Assembly (NCBI GenBank): GCA_947652855.1
Contig: CANTEO010000057.1
Coordinates: 1-16,978, forward strand
From: an uncultured Roseburia sp.
GTDB taxonomy: Bacteria > Bacillota > Clostridia > Lachnospirales > Lachnospiraceae
DNA: 16,978 nucleotides
Reading direction: 5' to 3'
Position numbers and translations under genes: made by a program
Notes under the pieces: generated by a model
Databases searched by the model: none
Seen by the model: only the letters and a program-made list of their open reading frames with translations
What the model was told of the DNA's origin: nothing
Shown: positions 1 to 8,100 of the stretch, piece by piece
Layout: the number at the start of each line of letters is the position of its first letter
How positions within the stretch are numbered: the first letter of the stretch is position 1

Positions 1-51
1 GGCAACGGACTCTGACTCCGTCATTTCAAGGTTCGAATCCTTGTGGGCCAG
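1..51 (+). tRNA. tRNA-Gln (anticodon CTG), 3' part only
   Basis: The window begins inside this gene; the acceptor 5' strand and most of the D arm lie upstream. The anticodon stem pairs 5-9 with 17-21 around a seven-base loop at 10-16. Loop positions 3-5 (12-14) are CTG, which reads CAG (Gln). The T stem pairs 27-31 with 39-43 around the canonical TTCGAAT loop. The acceptor 3' strand is 44-50 and the discriminator base is G51. The next three bases are CTT, so the CCA end is not encoded and must be added after processing, a situation normally handled by RNase Z plus a CCA-adding enzyme. Confidence 0.93.
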
Positions 52-58
52 CTTGCAG

Positions 59-86
59 AAAAGCATCACTTTTGGTGGTGCTTTTT
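59..86 (+). terminator. Rho-independent terminator after tRNA-Gln
   Basis: An A-rich 5' flank leads into a stem pairing 63-69 (GCATCAC) with 75-81 (GTGGTGC), with one G-U pair and a five-base loop. The A run at 59-62 pairs with the T run at 82-86, which also serves as the U tract. It lies 8 nt after the tRNA and should end the tRNA transcript. The next gene starts 44 nt later and has no obvious promoter of its own. Confidence 0.8.
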
Positions 87-129
87 GTCTTATAGGAAAT
101 TTTGCTGTCATAGAGGAAAGGAGAGAGAG

Positions 130-882
130 ATGTTCCGCTTCGATGTCGTGGTAAGGTACAGTGAGATCGGGGAAGACGGCCATATCACAGCGCCTGCGGT
201 TTTGGACTTAATGCAGGACTGCTGCATCTTTCATTCGGAGGAAATCGGCGTAGGCGTGGATTTTTTGCGGAAGGCGGATCGGGCCTGGGTCCTTTCTTCC
301 TGGAATGTTGTTTTCAGCCGTTATCCCAAGATGGGGGAGAGGCTTACGGTCTCTACCTGGCCGTATGATTTTAAGCGTTTCCTTGGCTCACGTAATTTCA
401 AGGTCGAGGACGCCCATGGGAACGTGGTTGCCTGGGCCGATTCCCTATGGACGTATTTAGATACGCAAAGCCTTGTTCCAGCGCGCGTGCCGGAGGAGAT
501 CAGGGAACGTTATGTATTAGAGCCGCGGTATCAGGCAGGGCAGGGAAAGCCAGGCTGCCCCGCGGATGGCGCAGAGGATAGCGTGAAGGCAAGGAAAATT
601 CAGATTCCGAAGGAGATGGAGGCGAAAGATCCGATCCGGGTCGGAAAGTTTTTTATTGACACAAACCGTCATATGAACAATGGCAAATACGTGATGCTGG
701 CAGAGGAATATCTGCCAAGCGGTTTTAAGGTTGGCAAGCTTCGGGCAGAATATAAAAAGGCGGCGGTTTTGGCTGACCTCATTTGCCCAAAGGTAAAACA
801 AGAGAGCGGGCGCGTCGTGGTTTCTTTGGAAAATGAAGCGGGGGAGCCATACGCGGCCGTGGAATTTGGGGAGGATAAATGA
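130..882 (+). CDS. Acyl-ACP thioesterase (FatA/FatB-like double hotdog)
   Basis: A 250-residue cytosolic enzyme predicted to hydrolyse acyl-ACP and release free fatty acids. It has two hotdog halves, roughly residues 1-130 and 160-245. The second half holds DTNRHMNN (D177, N179, H181, N183, N184), the counterpart of the catalytic Asp/Asn/His motif in plant and bacterial acyl-ACP thioesterases (PF01643). The length fits bacterial members. An in-frame upstream ATG at 43 lies inside the tRNA and would add an unrelated 29-residue leader. The ATG at 130 is preceded by AAAGGAG at good spacing, so I use it. The stop overlaps the next start by 4 nt (ATGA), implying translational coupling with the S1 protein. 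No clear promoter is visible between the tRNA terminator and this gene, so transcription may come from read-through. Confidence 0.88.
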   Translation: MFRFDVVVRYSEIGEDGHITAPAVLDLMQDCCIFHSEEIGVGVDFLRKADRAWVLSSWNVVFSRYPKMGERLTVSTWPYDFKRFLGSRNFKVEDAHGNVVAWADSLWTYLDTQSLVPARVPEEIRERYVLEPRYQAGQGKPGCPADGAEDSVKARKIQIPKEMEAKDPIRVGKFFIDTNRHMNNGKYVMLAEEYLPSGFKVGKLRAEYKKAAVLADLICPKVKQESGRVVVSLENEAGEPYAAVEFGEDK

Positions 883-1715
883 TGAAATTAGGAGAGAAAC
901 AGCAGCTGATGATTGCAAAGCAGGTGGATTTTGGCGTATACCTTGCAGAAAGGGAGGGGGACGCTGAAAAGGTGCTGCTGCCCAAAAGGCAGGTTCCGGA
1001 AGGCGCCAAGATCGGCGATACGGTAACCGTATTTTTGTATAAGGATTCCATGGACCGGCTAATTGCGACGACAAATGAGCCGGCTCTTACATTGGGGGAA
1101 GTCGCCGCGTTAAAGATTCTTGAATTGGGGCAAATCGGCGCGTTTTTAGACTGGGGCTTAGAGAAGGATCTGTTCCTTCCGTTTAAGGAGATGACAAGGA
1201 AGGCGGAGCCGGGCGAGGAGGTTTTGGTTACATTATATGTAGACAAGAGCAAACGGCTTTGCGCGAGCATGAGATATCTGTATGAACGCCTAAGGAAGGA
1301 CTCGCCCTATGAAGCGGGGGACACCGTAAAAGGCCGGATTTATGAGTTCAGCGGAAACTTTGGCACGTTTGTGGCGGTGGACGACAAGTATTCAGCCATG
1401 ATCCCGTCATTTGAGGATTGCAGCCAATATAAAATCGGAGATGTGATAGAGGCGAAAGTGTCGAATGTCAAAGCGGACGGAAAGCTGGATTTAACATTGA
1501 GGGAAAAAGCCTATATTCAGATGGACGCGGACGCTCAGAAGATCTTACAGATCATAGAACGCTATGGCGGCGCGCTGCCATTCAATGACAAAGCTTCTCC
1601 CGAAGTGATTAAAAAAGAGGCGCAGATGAGCAAAAACGCGTTTAAGCGCGCAGTAGGCCGCCTGTATAAAGAACGGAAGATAGAAATTACGGAGACGGGA
1701 ATCAAACTGAAATAA
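879..1715 (+). CDS. cvfB: S1-domain RNA-binding protein, CvfB/YitL family
   Basis: A 278-residue soluble protein with the CvfB arrangement: S1-like modules at about residues 1-65, 70-135 and 145-212, then a winged-helix segment (215-278) near MSKNAFKRAVGRLYKERKI. The third module has the clearest S1 signature (GDTVKGRIYEFSGNFGTFV). In Staphylococcus aureus CvfB affects virulence gene expression; in other Firmicutes the family is described only as RNA-binding. The start is ATGATG at 879; either ATG is possible, and the first gives the coupled 4-nt overlap with the thioesterase. The following trxB starts 14 nt after this stop, so the three genes look like one transcription unit. The link between RNA binding and lipid or redox functions is not evident from sequence. 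Confidence 0.9.
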   Translation: MMKLGEKQQLMIAKQVDFGVYLAEREGDAEKVLLPKRQVPEGAKIGDTVTVFLYKDSMDRLIATTNEPALTLGEVAALKILELGQIGAFLDWGLEKDLFLPFKEMTRKAEPGEEVLVTLYVDKSKRLCASMRYLYERLRKDSPYEAGDTVKGRIYEFSGNFGTFVAVDDKYSAMIPSFEDCSQYKIGDVIEAKVSNVKADGKLDLTLREKAYIQMDADAQKILQIIERYGGALPFNDKASPEVIKKEAQMSKNAFKRAVGRLYKERKIEITETGIKLK

Positions 1716-1729
1716 ATAAGGAGACGACA

Positions 1730-2638
1730 ATGCATGACGTAATGATTATCGGAAGCGGGCCGGCTGGCCTTTCCGCTGCAGTCTATGCGGCCCGGGCGCA
1801 GCTTGACGTGCTGCTGCTTGAAAGCCAGCCAATGGGCGGCGGGCAGATTTTAAATACCTATGAGGTAGACAATTATCTGGGCCTTCCGGGAATTTCCGGA
1901 TTTGAGCTAAGCCAGAAATTTATGGAGCATATCAAAAAATTTGGAATTGAGCCGGTGACTGAGGAAGCGCTTCGCGTGGAATGTCAGGGAGCGGTCAAAA
2001 AGGCAGTCACGGCAAAACAGGAATATGAGGCGAGGACGCTTATTTATGCGGCGGGATCTGTCCATAGGCCGCTTGGCGTGCCGGGAGAAACGGAATTTGC
2101 CGGTAAAGGCGTATCCTATTGCGCAGCCTGTGACGGCGCGTTTTTTAAGGATAAGACGGTGGCCGTGGTCGGCGGCGGCGACGTGGCCTTAGAAGATGCG
2201 CTTTTATTGGCGAGAATCTGTAAAAAGGTTTACCTGATCCATCGAAGGGACGCCTTTCGCGGCGCAAAGCTGCTTGCCCATCGGGTGAAAGAGACGGGGA
2301 ACATTGAGCTTGTCCTGGAGGCGAAGGTGGAAGAAATCCTCGGGGACGGCGTCGTTTCCGGGGTTCGCGTCTTTCATAAGAAGAAGGGAGAAACGGAGAC
2401 GCTGGCAGTGGACGGCGTGTTCGCCGCAGTCGGGACGCTGCCTCGGACGGAGCTTTTAAGCGGGCAGGTAGAGATGGACGGGGACGGCTATATTATTGCA
2501 GGGGAATCCTGCCGGACAAGCGCAGATGGCGTGTACGCGGCAGGAGACGTCCGGGCGAAAGCGTTTCGACAGGTCATAACGGCGGCTTGCGACGGCGCAA
2601 ACGCCGTTATGGACATAGAACGGCGCCTGTTGGGTTAA
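1730..2638 (+). CDS. trxB: Thioredoxin reductase (NADPH)
   Basis: A 302-residue flavoprotein that passes electrons from NADPH through FAD to thioredoxin. Visible motifs in order: the N-terminal FAD-binding GSGPAGLSAAVYAAR (about residues 8-22), the redox-active CAAC at C131/C134 followed by DGAFF, the NADPH-binding GGGDVALEDA, and the C-terminal FAD motif YAAGDVR. The length is normal for low-molecular-weight TrxB. The usual active site is CATC; CAAC is a conservative variant that keeps both cysteines. AAGGAGA precedes the ATG by about 7 nt. No thioredoxin gene is adjacent. The stop codon lies within a TTAA shared with the stop of the convergent LUD gene, and no terminator separates them. A related ferredoxin- or NADH-dependent reductase cannot be fully excluded by eye. 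Confidence 0.92.
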   Translation: MHDVMIIGSGPAGLSAAVYAARAQLDVLLLESQPMGGGQILNTYEVDNYLGLPGISGFELSQKFMEHIKKFGIEPVTEEALRVECQGAVKKAVTAKQEYEARTLIYAAGSVHRPLGVPGETEFAGKGVSYCAACDGAFFKDKTVAVVGGGDVALEDALLLARICKKVYLIHRRDAFRGAKLLAHRVKETGNIELVLEAKVEEILGDGVVSGVRVFHKKKGETETLAVDGVFAAVGTLPRTELLSGQVEMDGDGYIIAGESCRTSADGVYAAGDVRAKAFRQVITAACDGANAVMDIERRLLG

Positions 2639-3273
2639 AATCCATAGCTTTCTCCGATCAACAGCACCTTAATGCGGCCTTTTACGCCGCTTCTTCGCGT
2701 GATGACAATCTGATTGCAGATGCAGTCGGAAGATAAGCAGTCGCTGCACGCTCCGGTCGCTGCGCAGGGCGTCTGCTTGCTTAGGCGGATGCAGTTGGGC
2801 GGCGTGGCTGCATTGCGGACGCGGCTTACGGCTTCTTCCACAGACGGCGTGATTTTATTCATTCCGGCCAGGATGATCACTTCCTTCGGCCCGTAAATCA
2901 GCGCTGCAACGCGGTTTCCCCTTCCGTCAATGTTCACAAGGACGCCGTCAGAGGTAATCGCGTTGCTGCTCATGAAATAGGCGTCCGCGAGAAAGCTTTG
3001 GCGGTAGGCGCGGTCAATCTCTTCCTCCGTGGAGGCTTTGCCGCGGTCGATCAGGCGGATGGACGGCGTCGACTTAAGCTCGTCTAGAAGCCCGGTCTGC
3101 ACAAGCGTCATAGATCCGCCGAAACTGACAAGGGCGTTTTCCGTCACCATGGAAAGCGCCTTTTCTTTCGCCTCTTTCGCTGTCGGGAAATAATATCCAT
3201 CCATCTGCCGTTTGGCAAGGCCCGCGATCACCGTCGCAGCCAGCTTTTCATAATAAAGTTTCCTGTTATCCAT
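2635..3273 (-). CDS. LUD-domain protein (LutC/DUF162-like)
   Basis: A 212-residue protein of the LUD family, related to the LutB/LutC lactate-utilisation proteins. Typical family stretches are FGGSMTLVQTG (about residues 51-61), SSNAITSDGVLVNIDGRGNRVA (102-123) and PKEVIILAGMNKI (129-141). The C-terminal part carries cysteines at 161, 170, 176, 179, 184 and 186, and the last five (C-x5-C-x2-C-x4-C-x-C) could bind metal or an iron-sulfur cluster; this is inference. It stands alone, without lutA or lutB, as many clostridial LUD proteins do, so its substrate is unknown. The ATG at 3273 is preceded on the - strand by AGGAGG at good spacing. It is transcribed divergently from the NlpC/P60 gene and convergently with trxB, overlapping it by 4 bp. 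Confidence 0.82.
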   Translation of the reverse strand: MDNRKLYYEKLAATVIAGLAKRQMDGYYFPTAKEAKEKALSMVTENALVSFGGSMTLVQTGLLDELKSTPSIRLIDRGKASTEEEIDRAYRQSFLADAYFMSSNAITSDGVLVNIDGRGNRVAALIYGPKEVIILAGMNKITPSVEEAVSRVRNAATPPNCIRLSKQTPCAATGACSDCLSSDCICNQIVITRRSGVKGRIKVLLIGESYGF

Positions 3274-3310
3274 TCAATGCCTCCTGATTCTGAAAAATAA
3301 GTTCTTTTTC

Positions 3311-3316
3311 ATTATA
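3311..3316 (-). promoter_or_regulatory. Possible -10 box for the LUD gene
   Basis: Read on the - strand, 3316-3311 is a perfect TATAAT about 40 nt upstream of the LUD start. The -35 region at the expected distance (TTTATT, about 3339-3334) is weak. An overlapping TATAGT is an alternative -10. Only the -10 is convincing. Confidence 0.35.
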
Positions 3317-3352
3317 CTATAAGATGCGGCAAAAATAAAATAAAGTTTAGGG

Positions 3353-3381
3353 TTGACGCAAAATCTTCCATTTGCTATAAT
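3353..3381 (+). promoter_or_regulatory. Sigma-A promoter of the NlpC/P60 gene
   Basis: TTGACG (3353-3358) and TATAAT (3376-3381) are separated by exactly 17 bp, 11 of 12 matches to consensus. Transcription would start near 3388, giving a leader of about 65 nt that ends in GGAGGG (3438-3443), 9 nt before the ATG. A small inverted repeat (AAGAT at 3423-3427 with ATCTT at 3433-3437) sits just before this ribosome binding site. Confidence 0.88.
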
Positions 3382-3452
3382 AGTTACGGAAAAAATTTAA
3401 TAAATTTGTAATATTAAAACAAAAGATGTAATATCTTGGAGGGAATTGTTTC

Positions 3453-4631
3453 ATGAATAGAAATCGAAAAATTTTGCGTGTTACGGCGTGCTGCATGGCA
3501 GCGACGCTTGCCCTTGGAGCCGCTCCTGTCAACGTGCTTGCAGATTTGCCGGTCGCGGGCGCGCCTGCGATCACGTCCATTGCGGTTGAGGAACAGGAGG
3601 CTTTATTTGCCGCTCCGTCTGCGGGCATTTCACAGAAAGTCGCAGACTGCGTGTTTGCGGCCGCAGTGGAGGCGGAAGGGCAGAAATCGGAATATGAGGA
3701 TATCGCGATCGCGCAGGTGGACAACTATGTCAATGTCCGAGATGCCGCGACGGAAGAGGGAGAGGTAGTAGGAAAGCTTTATAACAACTCCGCCGCGACT
3801 GTTGAGGCGACGGAAGGCGACTGGTATAAGATCACGTCCGGCAACGTGACCGGATATGTAAAGAGCGAGTTTGTCGTCTGCGGCAATGAAGAGCTTGCCA
3901 AGCAGGTGAGCCGGCGCGTAGCGACCGTGCAGACCGAGACGTTGTTCGTGCGCACGGAGCCGACGACCGAAGCCGACGTGCTGGGGATGGTTCCCGATCA
4001 GGATGCGCTGACGATCACGGACGAGTCTGTGAACGGCTGGACCAAGGTTTCCATGGAGGAAGGCGAAGGTTATGTGTCGAATGACTATGTGTCCAAATCA
4101 ATTGAATTCGTGACGGCGGAATCCAAGGAAGAAGAAGAGGCTCGCCTGGCGAGGGAAGAAGCCGAGAGGAAGGCTGCCGCGGAAGCTGCGGCTGCGGCTG
4201 AGAGGGCTGCGGCGCAGAAAAGCTCTAAGAGCAAAACAGGCTCTTCCGGGTCGTCCTCATCAGGCAGGACATCCGCTCCGTCCGGCTCTGGCGGGAGCGC
4301 AGTCGCAAATTACGCATGCCAGTTTGTGGGCAACCCGTATGTTTACGGTGGGACAAGCTTGACAAACGGAGCGGACTGCTCCGGGTTCGTAATGTCCGTT
4401 TACGCTGCATTTGGCATCTCGTTGCCGCATTCCTCCGGCGCATTGGCCGGAGTTGGGTATGGCGTGAGCGCTTCTGATATGCAGCCGGGAGACATCGTCT
4501 GCTACAGCGGCCATGTCGGGATTTATGTTGGAAATAACACGATTGTACACGCAAGCACGCCGGAAAGCGGCATCAAATATACGTCTCCGGCAAATTACAA
4601 GACCATTATAGCCGTAAGGCGAATTTTCTAA
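3453..4631 (+). CDS. Secreted SH3b-SH3b-NlpC/P60 peptidoglycan hydrolase
   Basis: A 392-residue exported cell-wall hydrolase, probably a gamma-D-glutamyl-diamino-acid endopeptidase cutting peptidoglycan stem peptides. A basic start (MNRNRK) and hydrophobic stretch ending around VLADLP form a signal peptide. Two bacterial SH3 domains follow (about 87-141 and 157-212), the first with VNVRDAATEEGEVVGKL and the second with LFVRTEPTTEADVLG. A Glu/Ala-rich then Ser/Gly-rich linker covers about 220-280. The C-terminal NlpC/P60 domain (about 283-392) has the catalytic Cys in DCSGF (C309), His in GHVGIYV (H354) and the third polar residue H366 (IVHAS), so it should be active. It is monocistronic, with a near-consensus promoter and a strong terminator, as expected for a well-expressed cell-wall enzyme. 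Confidence 0.93.
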   Translation: MNRNRKILRVTACCMAATLALGAAPVNVLADLPVAGAPAITSIAVEEQEALFAAPSAGISQKVADCVFAAAVEAEGQKSEYEDIAIAQVDNYVNVRDAATEEGEVVGKLYNNSAATVEATEGDWYKITSGNVTGYVKSEFVVCGNEELAKQVSRRVATVQTETLFVRTEPTTEADVLGMVPDQDALTITDESVNGWTKVSMEEGEGYVSNDYVSKSIEFVTAESKEEEEARLAREEAERKAAAEAAAAAERAAAQKSSKSKTGSSGSSSSGRTSAPSGSGGSAVANYACQFVGNPYVYGGTSLTNGADCSGFVMSVYAAFGISLPHSSGALAGVGYGVSASDMQPGDIVCYSGHVGIYVGNNTIVHASTPESGIKYTSPANYKTIIAVRRIF

Positions 4632-4649
4632 GAGAATTACATAGTTCGG

Positions 4650-4681
4650 CCACCTTCTAAATGATTAGAAGGTGGTTTTTT
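4650..4681 (+). terminator. Strong rho-independent terminator of the NlpC/P60 gene
   Basis: A perfect 11-bp stem pairs 4650-4660 (CCACCTTCTAA) with 4665-4675 around an ATGA loop, followed by six T at 4676-4681. It begins 18 nt after the stop codon. Confidence 0.95.
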
Positions 4682-4712
4682 CTTTGCAGATATGCATTTG
4701 ACTGATTTAGCA

Positions 4713-5045
4713 ATATGCACAAAATAGAAGAAGGCTGAAATGGTTACGAAGCGTTTATAACATGAGGCTGTGGAAGGATGTGGAAAGTTATCCACATTTA
4801 AAATGGCGGAAAACCGCAAAAAATAAAGTTATGCACGAAGTTGTCCACGTTATCCACCAAAAAAGAGGAAAAACCAGTGTGAATGATGTGAAAAATTTAG
4901 AACGGGCGTTTTGTGACTTTGCTATAAAGATGCAGATTTTCAAAGAAATTTGTGAAAAAATCTTGACTTTTTAAATGTGAAACTATGTGGAAAGCGGGTC
5001 GAAAAATGTCTGTGATTTGTCGGAAAATGTCTAAATTGTGAAAAT
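4713..5045. promoter_or_regulatory. Cluster of DnaA-box-like 9-mers in a gene-free region
   Basis: The 547-bp gap between the NlpC/P60 and GH110 genes holds ten 9-mers matching TTWTNCACA at 8 or 9 positions. Plus strand: 4713-4721, 4788-4796 (perfect TTATCCACA), 4829-4837 and 4850-4858. Minus strand: 4779-4787, 4878-4886, 4887-4895 (perfect TTTTTCACA), 4951-4959 (perfect), 4986-4994 and 5037-5045. Weaker 7/9 matches occur at 4841-4849 and 4976-4984. Plus-strand boxes lie mainly on the left and minus-strand boxes on the right, and the flanking DNA is AT-rich. By knowledge of such clusters this could be a DnaA-titration or regulatory site, or part of a replication origin. No dnaA, dnaN or rpmH is present and genes run in the same direction on both sides, which argues against the main oriC. 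Confidence 0.6.
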
Positions 5046-5050
5046 GTTTT

Positions 5051-5079
5051 GCTGATGGAGGTTAGAGGACGGCATCAGC
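5051..5079. repeat. 7-bp inverted repeat upstream of the GH110 promoter
   Basis: GCTGATG (5051-5057) and CATCAGC (5073-5079) are perfect inverted copies 15 bp apart. They end 32 bp before the -35 box of the GH110 promoter. There is no T tract after the right arm, so it is not a terminator. It could be an operator for a regulator of the glycosidase, but it is short enough to be chance. Confidence 0.35.
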
Positions 5080-5111
5080 CAAATCAGGAAGGCGTGGATT
5101 GCAGGATATTA

Positions 5112-5140
5112 TTTACTTGTGCAGTTTGAGATGGTATAAT
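5112..5140 (+). promoter_or_regulatory. Sigma-A promoter of the GH110 gene, extended -10
   Basis: TATAAT at 5135-5140 is preceded by TGG (5132-5134), an extended -10 element. The -35 candidate at the 17-bp distance is TTTACT (5112-5117), 4 of 6. Transcription would start near 5147, leaving a leader of about 32 nt before the ATG at 5179. Confidence 0.7.
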
Positions 5141-5178
5141 CAAAAGAGGAAAAAGGAAATAGGAATGGGGGATTATTC

Positions 5179-8100
5179 ATGAAAAAAAGGAGAGGTAAAA
5201 TGATTTCTGTTGTTGCGGCCCTGTGCCTGGCAGTGCAGGTTTTTGCTTGCTGCGGCATGGAGGCGTCGGCGCAGGAAACGGATGAAGTAGTGATTGAAGC
5301 TGTGGAGTATGGGGCGGACCCAACAGGGGAAAGAGACAGCGCCCTGGCTGTTTGGCAGGCGTTTTTGGCGGCGAAAGAAGCGACGGAGGGTGGGGCGAAG
5401 AGCGTTACCGTCCATTTTCCAAAGGGGGAATATCATATATATAAAGATTATGCCCAACAAAGAGAGTATCATACCTCCAATACGAACAGCATCGAGAATC
5501 CAATAAAGACGGTTGGCCTGTTGATTGAGGGTCAGGAGAATTTCACATTGGATGGGGATGGGTCTTTATTTATGATGCATGGCAATATGATGGCGCTTGC
5601 CGTCGTCGATTCCCAAAATGTGACGTTGAAGGATTTTTCCTGGGATTTTGGCGTTCCTACCGTGACGGAGATGACGGTGACGGGAATGGGAGAAGAGGAT
5701 GGGAAAGAATATACGGATTTTTTGATCCCGGAATGCTTTCCGCATGAAATCTCAGGAAACACATTGCTGTGGCATAGTGAAAAAAGCCCTTATACAAAGG
5801 AATATTACTGGACGCAGGCAGGGCATCATTCTCCAACGTATGCGGTGGTCGCATATCAGCCGGAGGGCGAGATGTCGAGAAGCTATTTTGAATATGACGG
5901 CCCGTTTAACGGCGTTGCCGGGATAGAAGAGCTGGATGAGACGCATATCCGCATCCGCTATGCGTCTTCGCGTCCTTCCATGCAGAAGATGGGCACGGTG
6001 ATTGAATTGGCGGCGAACGCTCATCGAGAGACGGCGGGGGCGTTCACGTGGGAAAGTGAAAATGTGACAGCCAGAAATGTCAATGTTCATTTTATGCATG
6101 GGTTTGGCTGGCTGATTCAGATGAGCCGGGATGTCTATTATTATGACTGCAGCTTAAAGCCGAGGGAGGGCTCCGGCCATATTACGGTCAGCTTTGCGGA
6201 TGGGATTCATGCGTCTGGCGCCGCGGGCGACCTTGTGATTGAGGGATGTGATTTTTCCGATACGCATGACGATCCGATCAATCTTCATGGGACATTTACG
6301 AGGGTGGAGAAGAGGATTGACGCGCACACCCTTCAGTTAAAATACATTCATGCGCAGCAGGGAGGGTTTCCGCAGTACCACGTGGGGGATCAGGCGGCGT
6401 TTTTTACAAGGGACACGTTAGAGTCTAAGGACGGCGAGGCGTTATATACGGTAGAGGAAGTGGTGTCCAATCCTGGAGAGGATGGCAATGACTTAAGGAC
6501 GATGGTGGTTCGGTTTCAGGAGGAGCTGCCGATTCATCTGTCTGACAAAATTGGCAATGAGCCAAAATTTGTCGCTGAGAATGTGACGTATGCCCCAAAA
6601 GTGACGATCCGGGACTGTACGTTTGGAAGGAGCCCTGCGAGAGGCATTTTGTGCACCACAAGGAATCCGGTCTTAATAGAGGGTAATTTGTTTCAGGGGA
6701 TGTCTATGGCGACCATTTTCCTTTCCAATGACTCCAATGAATGGTATGAATCCGGCCCAATTCGGGACATGACGATCCGAAACAATGAATTTCATATAAA
6801 GACCATTGGAAGGACGTCGTGGGAGTATGCCCCGGCCATATATGTGCATCCGGTGACAAAGGGAGGCGGCCTTCCGGGAGAGGACAATCCGATTCATAAA
6901 AACATCACAATCGAAGGCAATGTGTTTTATATGGATACGGACACAGTGGTAAAGGCAGAGAGCGTCGAAAGCCTCACGATAAAAAATAATGTGATCCTTC
7001 GAGAAAATCCTGATATTTCATTGGAGCTTTCTGCATCACAAACAAGCCTTTTGGTGGGGGACACGTTGACGGTGGAGACATTGGCGGACGGAAAGACGCA
7101 GGAGCGGCCGCAAGATAATGTCTATGAATTTACAAAATGCAAGAACGTGGTTCTGGAAGGGAATTCTTATGATGACGGGCTCAAGCGGTATGCGGTGCTA
7201 AGCGGAATGTCCGATGAGAATCTGACGAATCAGGATTCCGACATCAAAACAGCATACGACAGGGATCAGCCAGTGAGCGCGCCGGTGCAGGGGATTGGAT
7301 ATGTCAGCGCGAACCCTGAAATACTCACAGTTGACGAAAACGGCAGAGTTTATGCAAAAAAGGCGGGGAAGGCGGCCGTGTCTGCATATTATCTCTGGAA
7401 TGGCGAAAAGATTCTGTCTAAGCCAGTGGAGCTTACAGTATTGGACAAAAGCGCAGTAAAGCCGGAAGATACCGTTAAATTGGAGGGCAGGGAGGACGCT
7501 GTGCTGACAAAGGCTGGAGAGACGCTTGCGTTTTCGGCTAAAACAGAGTCCGGTAAAGAAATTGCATGGTCAGTGGAAGATTTTCTGACCGGAGGGGAGA
7601 CGAATGCAGCTGTCATAGATGAAAACGGCGTTCTGACAGCGAAAGAAAACGGCATAGTATGGGTAAAGGCGCGCGCGGGGGTCAGCACAAGCCGGCTTGC
7701 CGTCGTCATCAGCATTCCTGTCGCGGAGCGCAGCAAGGAGCTTTCAGTGGTGAGGGAAGCTGCATCTGAATATACGCTGGCGAAGGATAAAATTACGGCG
7801 GTTATGATGCCGGGCGATTTGTATGAATCCTCTAACAGCGTTAAGAACTTATTTTTATATCAGGTTCCGGCGGAATGCAAAGATAATTTGCGCGCCGTCA
7901 TTAAAATAGAGAATATGCCGGAGCGCGAGGCGGGTCAATGGGATACGGCGTCTTTTCTCTTGTATCAGGATGATGACAACTATATTTCTGTCGGTAAAAA
8001 ATCTCACTATGATGGATTTGTGACTGTAGAGGAAACAAATGCCGCTGCGACAGAGACTGGAGGGGACGCGGCGCAAAATTCCCTTACGGATGCGTATCTT

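Noticed and set aside
43..129. Upstream in-frame start for the thioesterase
   Set aside because: The ATG-to-130 stretch lies in the tRNA-Gln 3' end and its terminator; the family N-terminus and ribosome binding site agree with 130.
4762..4974. A 70-residue + strand reading frame in the DnaA-box region
   Set aside because: No ribosome binding site, no recognisable family, and its codons are largely made by the repeated TTATCCAC/TGTGAAAA sites. More likely chance in a regulatory spacer.
4713..5045. The chromosomal replication origin oriC itself
   Set aside because: The boxes fit, but neither dnaA, dnaN, rpmH nor gyrB is present and genes run in the same direction on both sides, unlike a bidirectional origin. 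Kept only as a DnaA-box cluster.
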